DNA of 64,000 nt, from contig NZ_JAAIKE010000011.1 in assembly GCF_010915705.1 (NCBI RefSeq), forward strand, positions 1-64,000, written 5' to 3'. Numbering within the stretch: the stretch's first letter is position 1; each line of letters opens with the position of its first letter. Both the position numbers and the translations under genes were made by a program. Source of the stretch: Pseudotabrizicola algicola (GTDB lineage Bacteria; Pseudomonadota; Alphaproteobacteria; Rhodobacterales; Rhodobacteraceae). This document shows, piece after piece, positions 50,225 through 60,040 of the stretch. Under the pieces are notes generated by a model, which saw only the letters and a list, made by a program, of their open reading frames with translations, was not told the DNA's origin and did no database searches.

Positions 50225-50566
50225 ATGAGCCGCTACCGCATCGACACATCCGATCTTCCATTCGCGCGGGAGTTCCTTGCCGATCCCATTGGTTATCACA
50301 GCCCCGGATTGCAACGCGTGCTGAACGTGATGCGAGGATCCGGTATCGCCGATGCAACCGGAGATCGCTACAAGTACGTGCTCGTCGTCGAGGATCGTCA
50401 CGGAAGATGGCGGCTGGGACGCCTGCCCCTGGAGCGTGGAGTGCCGGTCGAGCTGGTCGACGATATCATCTACACCGACTTGATCGAGGCCGAGCGAGAC
50501 GTGTTCCGTCGCCGCTGGCGAGATCTGACGGGAGAGGACCTCGACAAAGCCCTTTCGCAAGCATGA
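50225..50566 (+). CDS. N,N-dimethylformamidase-like small subunit
   Basis: The 113-aa protein resembles the small (alpha) subunit of N,N-dimethylformamidase: FAREFLADPIGYHSPGLQRV matches the NPFGYRKHPSPYLQRV-type segment of that subunit as I recall it. It continues with RYKYVLVVEDRHGRWRLGRL and a helical end EAERDVFRRRWRDLTGED. The small subunit packs on the large catalytic subunit. It lies 7 bases before the large-subunit gene. The assignment depends on that neighbour and on remembered sequence, not on alignment. Confidence 0.7.
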   Translation: MSRYRIDTSDLPFAREFLADPIGYHSPGLQRVLNVMRGSGIADATGDRYKYVLVVEDRHGRWRLGRLPLERGVPVELVDDIIYTDLIEAERDVFRRRWRDLTGEDLDKALSQA

Positions 50567-50573
50567 GGACCAA

Positions 50574-52814
50574 GTGATGCTTCCGATCGTTGCATACACC
50601 GATAAGCTAACTGTCGCAGCAGGTGAGTCCATTTCCGTCATGGTCGGCGCCTTCGGTGCGCGCCAGTATGTCGCCGACCTTCGTCGGATCATCCAGGGCG
50701 ACACCAATCCCGAGGGGCCGGGTTACCGCGACGAGCCGATCGCCCTCGATCTGGGGGGAGTTCGCAATGCTGTGGCGAAGGGGTTCCATCCCGGTTCCTG
50801 CGTGATCATTCCCGGTCAGGGAATGCTGGCGGACCTGAGCGCCTTCACATTGGCCGCAGCCATTTATCCCACGCTCCTTGACGGGCGAGAGCGCTGCGTG
50901 ATCGCCTTGCCGGGCTTTGCACGCATCGGGATCGAGCCGTCGGGCAGGATCTTCGGGGAAGCCTTTGGTGTCCGTCTTGAGGCTGAGATTCCCGCCAGGG
51001 TAAATACGTGGCAAGTCGTGACCTTTGCCGCATCGGAAGCGGGCGATTTGGTACTGTCGATGGAATGCGACAGCACCTCATCGGGCGGCTCCATGAAGGC
51101 CTCGGTCGTTCGCGGCAAGGCGGTCTTGGCCGCGTGTGCGGCTGACGAGGTTCTGATCGCGGCCAACCGAGGTGCCGACGGCCAGCCGGTCGCGTTCTTC
51201 GACGGCAAGATCGACCGCCCTGCCCTTTTCGCGACTGCCCTGCCCCATGCGACGGTCCGGGCGCTGCTGATGGATTTCGAGCCCCAGTCACGTCATCCGG
51301 GCCTGCGCGCGGCCTGGGATTTCTCGCGCCGCATGACGACTGAAGTTATCTACGACGTCTCGCCGTTCCAACTGCACGGGCGCATCCACAACGCCCCGGC
51401 CCGTGCAATGACAGGTTGGCAATGGCGCGGTCAGGAACTTGATTGGAAAAAGCGGCCTGATCTCTATTCGGCTATCCATTTCCATTCGACTGACCTCTAC
51501 GATGCAGGCTGGGAAGTCGATTTCAGCGTTGCGCTGCCCGGAGACCTGAAAAGCGGAGTCTACGCCATTAGGCTTATCCCGGACGGGATTGAAGAGGATG
51601 CGTACTACTGCGTCTTTGCGCTGCGCCCCCCACGAGATCGGCTCACAGGTAACTCGGTAGCCTTTCTCTTTCCAACCTGTTCCTACTTGGCCTATGCCAA
51701 CCACCGACTGGGGATGGACGTGCCGGGAACTGAGATCGGGATGGGTCGCGTGGTTGAAATGGACCGTCACCACATATTTCTGCAATCCAACCCTGGCATC
51801 GGGTTTTCGGTCTACGAAGTGCACGGGGACGGCAGCGGCGTCTTCCACAGTTCGCGCCTGCGTCCGATCGTCGACCTTCAGCCGAAGGTCAAGTCATTCC
51901 TAGGCGGGTTCGGATCAAACGTCTGGCAGTTCAATGCGGATACGCACATCCTGGGTTGGCTCGACTTTATTGACCAGGACTATGACGTCATTACGGACGA
52001 GGATCTGCATGCAGAGGGCCTGCGACTTCTCCAGCGCTACAATGTGGTGATTACCGGCACCCATCCGGAGTACCACACGCGCCAGATGATCGAGGCGCTT
52101 CAGGGCTTCACTGACCGTGGCGGGCGACTGATGTATCTGGGGGGGAACGGGTTCTACTGGGTGGTCAGTTTCAACGAGGACATGCCGGGTATCATGGAGT
52201 GCCGGAGGTCGGAAGCCGGCATCCGACCGTGGGAGCCCGGTCACGGCCAGTTCTTCCATGCCTTCACGGGCGAGTACGGCGGGCTCTGGCGTCGCAACGG
52301 TCGGCCGCCGAACGCGTTGTGCGGCGTCGGGATGACTTCGCAGGGGTTCGACATCTCGGAGCCATACATGCTGACCCCAAGCGCATCCAACCCGCGCGCA
52401 GCCTTCATCTTCGAAGGAGTGGACTGTGGTACGAGCATCGGTGCCTTCGGCCTTGCCGGCGGGGGCGCGGCGGGACTGGAAGTCGACCGGGCGGATGCTA
52501 CGCAGGGAACGCCCGCTCATGCGTTGGTCGTGGCATCGTCGGTCCGGCATACGGACATATACCTGATGACGCCGGAGGATCTTCTTGACCCGACGCCCGA
52601 ATGGTCGGGAACTCAGGCCGAGATCATCCGCGCCGACCTCACCTTCTTCGAGACGGAGGGAGGCGGGGCAGTGTTCTCGACCGGCTCGATCGCTTGGGCG
52701 GGTTCTATGGCCTGGAACGGCTACCACAATGAGATTGCCGCAATCACGGCAAACGTCTTGCGCCGATTCAACGATCCAGTTCGTTTTGAGATTCCAGTGG
52801 ACAAACAAACCTGA
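50574..52814 (+). CDS. N,N-dimethylformamidase-like large catalytic subunit
   Basis: The 746-aa protein matches the large (beta) subunit of DMFase in size and layout. An N-terminal lectin-like region (residues about 60-240) precedes the catalytic part with NSVAFLFPTCSYLAYANHR, FNADTHILGWLDFIDQDYDV, GTHPEYHTRQMIEALQGF and GGRLMYLGGNGFYWVVSF, and then FHAFTGEYGGLWR. DMFase is a mononuclear iron amidohydrolase with Tyr, His and Glu ligands; Tyr500 (HPEY) and His562/Glu567 (HAFTGE) are candidates, unverified. The presumed reaction is hydrolysis of a small N-substituted amide to an amine and an acid, which would feed the amine pathway upstream. Confidence 0.8.
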   Translation: MMLPIVAYTDKLTVAAGESISVMVGAFGARQYVADLRRIIQGDTNPEGPGYRDEPIALDLGGVRNAVAKGFHPGSCVIIPGQGMLADLSAFTLAAAIYPTLLDGRERCVIALPGFARIGIEPSGRIFGEAFGVRLEAEIPARVNTWQVVTFAASEAGDLVLSMECDSTSSGGSMKASVVRGKAVLAACAADEVLIAANRGADGQPVAFFDGKIDRPALFATALPHATVRALLMDFEPQSRHPGLRAAWDFSRRMTTEVIYDVSPFQLHGRIHNAPARAMTGWQWRGQELDWKKRPDLYSAIHFHSTDLYDAGWEVDFSVALPGDLKSGVYAIRLIPDGIEEDAYYCVFALRPPRDRLTGNSVAFLFPTCSYLAYANHRLGMDVPGTEIGMGRVVEMDRHHIFLQSNPGIGFSVYEVHGDGSGVFHSSRLRPIVDLQPKVKSFLGGFGSNVWQFNADTHILGWLDFIDQDYDVITDEDLHAEGLRLLQRYNVVITGTHPEYHTRQMIEALQGFTDRGGRLMYLGGNGFYWVVSFNEDMPGIMECRRSEAGIRPWEPGHGQFFHAFTGEYGGLWRRNGRPPNALCGVGMTSQGFDISEPYMLTPSASNPRAAFIFEGVDCGTSIGAFGLAGGGAAGLEVDRADATQGTPAHALVVASSVRHTDIYLMTPEDLLDPTPEWSGTQAEIIRADLTFFETEGGGAVFSTGSIAWAGSMAWNGYHNEIAAITANVLRRFNDPVRFEIPVDKQT

Positions 52815-52858
52815 CAGAGAGTAGCCCGACGCCGCGACACAATCATCAGGATGTAACG

Positions 52859-53743
52859 ATGGAGGCCAAGAGCGACCTGCAACTGAGGCTGGTCCGCCAG
52901 GTGCTTGAGCTGATTGTGGACGGTACGCTGAAACTGGGCGACCCCCTCAGGGAAGTGGAGCTTTCGTCGCAGTTCGGCGTGTCACGGAGCCCGGTGCGAG
53001 CTGCCCTGTCTCAGCTTGCCGGTCTTGGCGCGGCGGCTCGCGGGGGCAGTCGCGGCATGCAGGTAGCGCTCGACAGTGGCTCAGCGCGGACTACGTTGGA
53101 GAACTTGCCGCTAGAGGATGAAGACCAGATTCGGGAGCAGATCGCGAAAGACTGGTTCGAGGGCCGCGTTCCGCGGGAGATCTCAGAAAAGTCATTCCGG
53201 TTGCGGTACAACTTAGGAAAGATGACTTTGACCCGGGTCCTAACGGCTCTGTCGGACGAAGGGATCATCTCGCGGATGCCGGGATACGGCTGGCAGTTCG
53301 AACCGACGCTAAACACGCTAGAATCCAACGACGCGAGCTATGACTTCCGGCTGCTCATCGAACCAGGCGCGATACTACAGCCGAGCTTCGTTTTCGATGC
53401 GGCGGGTGCTGCGGCGATCCGCGCTCGCCACAATCGTATCCTGAGCGACGAGGAGCACAACCTAGCCGAACTGTTTCGGCTGGACGAGGAGTTTCACCTG
53501 TTTATCGCAGGCTGTTCACGCAACGGGTTCGTCGTACAGGCCGTTGCTCAGCAGAACAGGCTGAGACGGCTTCTGGAATATGCATCCCTGATCGATACTG
53601 GCCGTTTGAACAGCTCATGCCAAGAGCATGTCGAAATCCTAGATGCGCTGCATGCGGGCGACCGCACCTACGCGGCTAACATAATGCGAAAGCACCTAGA
53701 GGCAGCCAAGGCGGCCCCACCCTCCTTCACGGTCGGCCGATGA
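52859..53743 (+). CDS. GntR/FCD-family regulator with two winged-helix units
   Basis: The 294-aa protein starts with a GntR-type winged helix (VRQVLELIVDGTLKLGDPLR, LSSQFGVSRSPVRAALSQLA). A second winged-helix-like unit follows at about residues 85-160 (EQIAKDWFEGRVPREISEKS, LRYNLGKMTLTRVLTALSDE, GIISRMPGYGWQFEPTL). The C-terminal FCD-type helical domain (residues 165-285: FRLLIEPGAILQPSF, LDEEFHLFIAGCSRNGFVVQ, EHVEILDAL) should bind the effector. It is the natural candidate to bind the two palindromes at 40738 and 46200. Tandem N-terminal units are unusual for this family. Confidence 0.8.
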   Translation: MEAKSDLQLRLVRQVLELIVDGTLKLGDPLREVELSSQFGVSRSPVRAALSQLAGLGAAARGGSRGMQVALDSGSARTTLENLPLEDEDQIREQIAKDWFEGRVPREISEKSFRLRYNLGKMTLTRVLTALSDEGIISRMPGYGWQFEPTLNTLESNDASYDFRLLIEPGAILQPSFVFDAAGAAAIRARHNRILSDEEHNLAELFRLDEEFHLFIAGCSRNGFVVQAVAQQNRLRRLLEYASLIDTGRLNSSCQEHVEILDALHAGDRTYAANIMRKHLEAAKAAPPSFTVGR

Positions 53744-53854
53744 GGCATCAACGTCGCTCGCGATACCTTACGCAGAAAAACTCGGCGCAAAGTTTGAACA
53801 CCGCAGCCGCGCTTGGGTATTCAGCGTGTGTATCGAGTAAGAATCTTCTCCAGT

Positions 53855-55585
53855 TGTCGCGTTGCCCTTAAATTGGGTCATCCTCAATTTGTGTGGTGCA
53901 GAGGAAGCATTCGGGCCCTGAGCAAGTTCGGGCCGGCTCGCCCATACATCGCGCGCTTCAAGGTCTTCAATCGGTTGATCTGGCCTTCGGCTTGACCATT
54001 GCTCCACTCCATTTCGATCGCATTCCTGACCGCATCAATGTCTCTGTTCAAGGTTCGGGCGAACCGCACGATGGGCGCCAGGTCCGTTTCGATCGCATCG
54101 TCGATCCAGGCGGGCAGCGGGTCTGCTTTTCGACCACGCAAGATGCCATTGAAACGCATGGCGAGGCGCCGCATTGTTGTGAAGGCAGGCGAGCCTTCCT
54201 TGAGAACTTCGACTTTTCTCGCCTGTTCCAAGGTGAACTTTCCTCTTGGTTTGATGCAGAGTGCGGCCGCTATAACCGGGGAAATCGCGTGCCCGGTTTC
54301 CGGGTCCCGGACCGGTGCAAGGATCTGATCTTCCTTGATGGGTCCCTCCTGTTCCTGTTTTTCGGCTCTGCGCCATCCGGCCAAGAGCCGCTGCAAGTTT
54401 GACAGGCTGCCCTCGTAACCACGTTCTTGGATCAAAGGGAGCAGTGCATTGCCGCTGCGAATACCGTTCTCCCAGCGTTGCTTCAGGTACTCTTCAAAAT
54501 ACCATGCAGACGAGCGTTTGAGGACCGCGCGCTTTCGGTCCGGTGGCGTCTCGAACTGCAGCCATTTCGCGACGCTACGTCGGGGAAACCCCGTCCTCCG
54601 CCCGATCTCGCTGCACGTCAGCCCTTGCTGCCGAAGTGCCCGAATTGTCTCGTATATCTCCTCGCGAGACTTGCGGTGCGCAAGACGTGACTTCAGAAGG
54701 TTACTGGCCGTGCTGATGTTGTCTGCATCGGAGAGCAATGCTCTGCCAGTCGCGCGACCGTGCAAGTTCATTTGCTCCTCGATGGCCATGCGAAGGTTCT
54801 GCACGATATGAAACCGGTCGGCGACCTGTTCCGCCTGCGGCGCTCCTTTTCGGGCGGCTTGGGCGTAGAGACCGCAGCGATCCCGGCTTATGACTTCCAC
54901 CTCAGGATGACGCCTTAGCCAGTCGGTGCATGTGACGACATCACGATCTTCGAGAACATCGATGACGGCGCGACGCTCGAGGTCGATGATGATCGTCCCG
55001 TAGTTCTGCGACTTTCGCCAACTCCAATCATCGATCCCGATGATCCGTGCGCGTGGTGGAACAACTTGAGCTGCGCGTAGCAACTGTCGGAGAATAGTAT
55101 CGTCACTGACCCGGATACCCAGTCGCCGCAAGAGCCGTTCAGCTGGGGTGCCGCCAGCGGCGTGCGCCACATGGCCTAAGAGTTGCGCCTGTCGAGACGT
55201 CCGGCGCGCATAAGGGGTCGCCACCGCCGCCTCGCGATCGGAGAACGTGCGGCGGCGGCAATCCGAGTTCAAACATCGCCATCGACAAACCCTGAGCTCG
55301 ATCCAAACCGCTTGGCCCTGAGCAGGAAAATCCTCGATCCGCCGGCACCTCCAACCATGTCGCTGTCTTGAGGGCGTCCCGCACTCAGGGCAGGTGCCAT
55401 TCGGAGCCAGTCTGCCAGATACGACCCATGCACCCGTCTCAGACTGGCGGACCTCACCAACCTCCACGTTGGCGGTTGGAGCCCAATGCTTCTTCGATAC
55501 CACGGCCTGATCCCTTCAATCTGTGAAACTCGGTCAGACCGTGACACACAATTTGAGGATGACCCGAATCAAGGGCTACGCGACA
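53855..55585. mobile_element. ISL3-family insertion sequence, copy 1
   Basis: About 1.73 kb with imperfect 43-base terminal inverted repeats (53855-53897 and 55543-55585, 36 of 43 matching, including GGGTCATCCTCAA). It contains one intact transposase gene. The 8-base flanks TCTCCAGT and CCGGCGAG differ, so no target duplication is visible. This suggests recombination or deletion after insertion. Confidence 0.75.
53884..55503 (-). CDS. ISL3-family transposase
   Basis: The 539-aa transposase has the ISL3 layout: an N-terminal zinc finger (TCPECGTPSRQRHGWRCRR, CRWRCLNSDCRRRTFSD), an HTH region and a DDE core starting at RIIGIDDWSWRKSQNYGTII, then VISRDRCGLYAQAARKGAPQ, AEQVADRFHIVQNLRMAIEE and the terminal WSNGQAEGQINRLKTLKRAM (catalytic Glu). 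The frame is complete, so this copy could be active. Confidence 0.92.
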   Translation of the reverse strand: MVSKKHWAPTANVEVGEVRQSETGAWVVSGRLAPNGTCPECGTPSRQRHGWRCRRIEDFPAQGQAVWIELRVCRWRCLNSDCRRRTFSDREAAVATPYARRTSRQAQLLGHVAHAAGGTPAERLLRRLGIRVSDDTILRQLLRAAQVVPPRARIIGIDDWSWRKSQNYGTIIIDLERRAVIDVLEDRDVVTCTDWLRRHPEVEVISRDRCGLYAQAARKGAPQAEQVADRFHIVQNLRMAIEEQMNLHGRATGRALLSDADNISTASNLLKSRLAHRKSREEIYETIRALRQQGLTCSEIGRRTGFPRRSVAKWLQFETPPDRKRAVLKRSSAWYFEEYLKQRWENGIRSGNALLPLIQERGYEGSLSNLQRLLAGWRRAEKQEQEGPIKEDQILAPVRDPETGHAISPVIAAALCIKPRGKFTLEQARKVEVLKEGSPAFTTMRRLAMRFNGILRGRKADPLPAWIDDAIETDLAPIVRFARTLNRDIDAVRNAIEMEWSNGQAEGQINRLKTLKRAMYGRAGPNLLRARMLPLHHTN

Positions 55586-55722
55586 CCGGCGAGCAGCGCG
55601 GCCGTTTTGTCCACTATCGCCTGAGCGATCAACGTCTGAATGATCTGTTTTTGCTTAGCGACGAGCTGCTGACGGAGACCGCGTGCGCCGTAGATACCTG
55701 CGGGAACTATGGCACAAGCTGA
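55586..55722 (+). pseudogene. C-terminal fragment of an ArsR-like regulator
   Basis: Directly at the right end of ISL3 copy 1 the frame reads GEQRGRFVHYRLSDQRLNDL and ends ETACAVDTCGNYGTS. RGRFVHYRL is the beta-wing of ArsR/SmtB repressors. The N-terminal half is missing, removed by the IS junction. Confidence 0.55.
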
Positions 55723-55886
55723 TCCAAGCGGGTTATTGCTGGCGCAGCGCTCCATTTTGCGGTCCCGCCGATTTCAGGTCGCGCATGAGGCATACCTTCC
55801 TCGGCAGCACACCGGCGCGTATCGTCGTTCCCGGCCATGCAAGTCCAGGATCGGGCCGCGGACCTGATCCGTTTCGAAGGGCCTGA

Positions 55887-56147
55887 CGGACAGGTCGTCA
55901 CGTTGCCGCCGCTGGCCTTCTACACCTTGATGGACCCTATTCCCGGGCGCCGCGCAAAGGCGAGGCTAAACGTTACGCCTGCGGCGATGTGCAGGAGGCG
56001 GCGCTGGCCCATCTGAAGCATATTCGGCTCAAGATTGCCGATCTTCGGCGCATGGAGCGTACGCTTGCCGATACGGCCGCAAGCTGTGAGGGCGGAACGG
56101 CTGCCGACTGCCCGATTATCGACGTGCTCAGCCGGGCGCCGGGCTGA
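55887..56147 (+). pseudogene. C-terminal fragment of a MerR-family regulator
   Basis: The frame reads RKGEAKRYACGDVQEAALAH, LKHIRLKIADLRRMERTLAD and CEGGTAADCPIIDVL, ending at TGA 56145. Cysteines in ACGDV, SCEGG and DCPII match the metal-binding end of MerR-type regulators of mercury or other metals. The N-terminal HTH part is absent and the upstream frame has a stop at 55884. Confidence 0.6.
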
Positions 56148-56185
56148 TGATTGCCATGTCGCGACAAGCCGCGGATTCTCACGGC

Positions 56186-57302
56186 TCACACGACATAGCG
56201 GTCCCAGCTCCCATAATGCTCCTTACTACGGGGACCGCGCGGCAGGCTAAGGGCGATCAGGAGAATGCCGGTGATAACGCTTGCCCCCGAAGCGAGCGGC
56301 GCCGCGCCGATAAGCAGCCAGGGCGACGCAATCAGCCACAGCCCAAAGGCTACGTTGATGAAGCGCAAGGGCCGCGCGACTTCCGCCATAGCCATCACGG
56401 CAACGGTGACAATGAGCGCGCCGACCAGATGATCGCTGTCCGCCATCGGTGGCTCGGTACCGAACGCTAGACGGCTGAACATCAGCCAAAGGCCAACGGC
56501 AGCGCTTCCAACGAGCGTCCACGGTACAGCCACCCCACGGGTCGCCGACTTGATGGTGCCCCCGAGATCGGAATCGAAGCCGGACTGCTTGTCCTCGCCG
56601 CTGCCGGGCAGCGCGTCGCCCTTGAAGAAGGATCGCCAGAACGGTCGTCCGCGCCGCTTGTTTAGGACCAGGAACTGCCCCATCGCCACGAGCTCATCGA
56701 GCGAATATGGAATCATGATCAGCATCGCGAGCGCAGCCAGCAGGCACAGCGTGCAATAAGTGCCGATAACGATCGGCTGAATGATGATGAAGTAGATCGA
56801 TATGACACCGAGCGGCACGACGACAATGCCGAACAGGAGGACCATCCATGGCATCGTACGCCAGCGGGCGCGGCCTCCCATGACGCCCATTAACACCTCA
56901 AACATGTAAGTGGTGGCGCCCAGACCACCATCCGCAATTGGCCAGGCTTTGGAAACGTCCGAGGTGATAATATACTCGGTGCCATTCCGGACCGCATCGC
57001 CGGAAAAGAACGGTTCCCAGACGCCATCGATATGGCCCAGCTGATAGGCGGCAAGCACGCGGGAAATAACGAACCCAATGGCGCCAAGCGCGATGATCGG
57101 CAGGCGCTGCAAATAGGTTGAGGGCGAATAGGTCCAGCCAGGGGGCATGTCGGAGGAGTCCATCATGCCTTCGTGGCTCATGCCTGGCATCATCGGCACG
57201 AGGATGGCAAAAGTAATCACGAGTGCGCCCACCAATGTGTCATTGGCATAAACGGCGGCGTTTGGGGTCCAGAAGATGAGTGGTGTCGCTTTGCAGTTAA
57301 TC
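56186..57302 (-). pseudogene. VKOR-type membrane protein truncated by ISL3 copy 2
   Basis: The protein has many membrane helices and the CxxC of vitamin K epoxide reductase-like enzymes in IGTYCTLCLLAALAMLIM. Two SPW-like membrane repeats frame it (WTPNAAVYANDTLVGALVI near the truncated start and FGLWLIASPWLLIGAAPLAS near the end). VKOR homologues re-oxidise disulphide-forming proteins. The gene runs straight into the inverted repeat of ISL3 copy 2 at 57303, so its start is missing. The first 48 codons of the open frame are IS sequence. Confidence 0.7.
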
Positions 57303-59074
57303 GGGGTCTGCCTCACTTTGTGTGGAGATCGGACAATTGGATGGGCATCATCCGCGCTCTGAGAAGCTCTGCACCCGCTCGGCCATACATAGCGCGCTTG
57401 ATCGTCTTCAGTCGGTTGATCTGACCTTCCGCTTGACCATTGCTCCAAGGCAGGTCGATGGCGTTACAGACGGCGTCGATATCGCGGCGAAGGACGCGGG
57501 CAAAACGGGCCAGGAAAACCAGGCCAGAATGAATGGCATCATCAATCCAATCTTCGAGCCTTGCCGAATTTCGGCTATGAAATATTCCGCGAAACCGCAT
57601 GGATAAGCTGCGCAAAGTCGCAAAGGTATCTGATCCCTGCTTGAGGGCGTCCACTTTCCGCTCTTGATTGACGGTCAGCGCGCCGCGCGGCTTGATGCAG
57701 AGAGCAGCGGCGACAACCGGCGAGATCAAGTGACCAGTGTGGGGATCACGCACGGGCGCATTATCATGTGTGCTGTCGACGAGGCCAATCCGAGCCGGCG
57801 CCGCATCATCCTTATCCTATTCCGGTCTCTCGGCGCGGCGCCAGGTTGCCAGGAGGCGTTCAAGATTTGAAAAGCTGCCGGTGTACCCGCGATGCTTGAT
57901 GTCATGAAACAGATGCCGTCCACGGCGGTTGCCGTCCTTCCAACATTGGGTGAGAAAGGCTTCGAAATACAGGGGAGATGTCGGCTGCAACGCTCCCCTG
58001 CGTCGGTCGGGTGGCGTTTCAAACGTCAGCCATTTCGCGATGCTGCGGCGGCCATATCCAGTGCGACGCGCAATCTCCGAGCAGGTCAGGCCTTCTTTGC
58101 TCAAGGCGTGCACCGTCTCGAACACCTCCTTCCGGGACTGCCTATGTGTCCGTCGAAGCTGATTGCGCAACCGCATTCCAGGCGCCTCCTCATGCAAAGC
58201 TCGATCGTCATGATCAGTCTCGATGTCCTCGTCTGGCAGCAGTGCCCTGCCTGTAGCTCGGCCGGAGAGGCTCATCTGTTCCTCGATCGCAAGACGCAGG
58301 TTCTGGAAGAGATGAAAGCGGTCAGCCACCTGAGACGCTTGCGGGGCACCTTCACGAGCAGCCTGCGCGTATAGCCCGCATCGATCTCGACTGACCACCT
58401 CAATGGAGGGATGCCGCTTCAACCATTGTGCAACGCTCGCCACGCTCCGGTCCTCGAGAATGTCCATGACCTTTCGGCGCTCGAGATCAACGATGATCGT
58501 GCCGTAGCGCCACGATTTCCTCCAACTCCAGTCATCGATACCGATGATCCGAGCGGGGGGCTCGTCGTCGATCTGTAAAGCCATGCGCTTCAAGTGCCGA
58601 AGGATGGTGTCGTCGCTGACCGGCATCCCGAGCTGGTTCATCAAGCGCTCTCCCGGGCGTCCGCCTGTGCCGTGCCCCAGAAGGCCGACTATGTTGGCGA
58701 CCCTCTTTGTCCTGCGGGCGTAGGGCGAGGCAATATCCGGGATCGGGTCCGAGAATGTTTGCCGCCCGCACTGCCGATAACTGCAACGCCAGCGGCTCAA
58801 CCGAAGCCTTACCGTCACTTCATTGCCTTGGATCGGCAGGTCCTGAAGACTGCGGTACGACCAGCCGTGCCGACGTGCGCTCTGTTTCCTGCAATCTGGA
58901 CAAATGCCCGAGGATGGTCCGCAAGCCGACACAACCCAGTCACCGTCGCCGTTGGTTGCGATGCTTTGGACCTTGATGCCCGGACCGGGCGACCATTTTG
59001 ATTTTGTTCTCATGCACGCCAATAGCGAAGTGCCTGCTAACGATCTATTAACCACACAAAGTGAGGCAGACCCC
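57303..59074. mobile_element. ISL3-family insertion sequence, copy 2
   Basis: 1.77 kb with perfect 23-base inverted repeats starting GGGGTCTGCCTCACTTTGTG (57303-57325 and 59052-59074). The 8-base flanks AGTTAATC and TTTACAAG differ, so no target duplication is visible. It joins a broken VKOR gene on the left to a broken tniA on the right. Confidence 0.85.
57313..59013 (-). pseudogene. ISL3-family transposase interrupted by an in-frame stop
   Basis: The frame starts MRTKSKWSPGPGIKV and has the zinc finger (ICPDCRKQSARRHGWSYRS), GIDDWSWRKSWRYGTIIVDL, VVSRDRCGLYAQAAREGAPQ and, near the end, WSNGQAEGQINRLKTIKRAM. A TAG at 57817-57819 follows RRAERPE and the same frame continues with DKDDAAPARIGLVD to the C terminus. 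It is therefore a nonsense mutation, not a frameshift, and it separates the catalytic Glu region. The copy is probably inactive unless the stop is read through. Confidence 0.85.
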
Positions 59075-59361
59075 TTTACAAGGAGACGCCGGTTAGAGCG
59101 CCCAACATCGGCGGTGAGGGCAGCTGACCAATAACGCAGCCCGAACAGGTGAATCCCGGTTGGCCGCAGCGTGCGTTCCTGCTCAGGCAGGAACGTCAGC
59201 CAGAAACGCATCCGGCCCTGGGGAAGTCGAAGCGGTATCACGTCCTCGTGCTCCCGCCATACTGCAATCGGCGGCCGGCCCAAGCTGGCGTGTATCGAAT
59301 GGTGATAGGAGCCGACAATGTCCAGCGCGATGTACCGCTCGAGCTCGCGCAAAGTGATGCT
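59075..59361 (-). pseudogene. TniA (Tn5053/Tn402-type transposase) fragment
   Basis: This minus-strand reading, TLRELERYIALDIVGSYHHS, IHASLGRPPIAVW, RMRFWLTFLPEQERTLRPTG and HLFGLRYWSAAL, is characteristic of the Mu-type transposase TniA of Tn5053/Tn402 transposons. It is cut by ISL3 copy 2 on one side and by the IS110 fragment on the other. It shows that a Tn5053-like, possibly mercury-resistance, transposon once lay here. Confidence 0.75.
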
Positions 59362-60040
59362 GGTTGGCCTACGAGAACGTGTTGTTGCCGCACAGACGCA
59401 GCTTGCGAATAGTATTCGCGGATATGCAGCCGAGTTTGGGCTGACCGCCGCCAAAGGTATGTCTCATATTCCGCTGCTTCTGGAACGCATCAGGATCGAT
59501 GACGCAATCCCTGATCTGGCACGAGACCTATTTGCATCACTAGCAGTTGAGTTTGTGCAGTTGAATGAGCGGCGCAAGGAACTGGAGGGAAAGCTGATGG
59601 CTTGGTACAGGAACAATGAATGCTGCCGCCGTCTCGCAAAAATCCCAGGTGTCGGGCCGATTGGTGCAGCACTCCTGGTGATGAAAGCACCGGCGCCAGA
59701 ATTGTTTGCATCTGGCAGACAATTTGCCGCCTGGATGGGATTAACGCCCAAGGACCATTCCACTGCGGGCAAGGTCAGGCTCGGTATTATTACGAGGGCC
59801 GGAGACGAGGTATTGCGCAAAACCTTGGTAGTGGGCGCGACGTCATTGCTTCGGCATGTGAGAGTGGGACGCGGAAGGAATGCTTCGCCATGGCTCACGG
59901 AATTACTCAAGCGCAAGGCCCCTAAACTGGTCGCTGTCGCGCTGGCCAATAAGATTGCCCGGATTGCCTGGAAGTTGATGGTGACTGGTGAGGTCTACCG
60001 CCGAGACGATGGGACAACAAAGTTGGCAACCGCAGCATAA
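59354..60040 (+). pseudogene. IS110/IS1111-family transposase, N-terminally truncated
   Basis: The frame has the C-terminal part of IS110-type transposases: LAKIPGVGPIGAALLVMKA (helix-hairpin-helix), FASGRQFAAWMGLTPKDHST, GKVRLGIITRAGDEVLRKTL and KKxP-type end RKAPKLVAVALANKIARIAW. The N-terminal RuvC-like DEDD domain of about 100-150 residues is missing. It joins the tniA fragment at about 59355. Confidence 0.75.
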
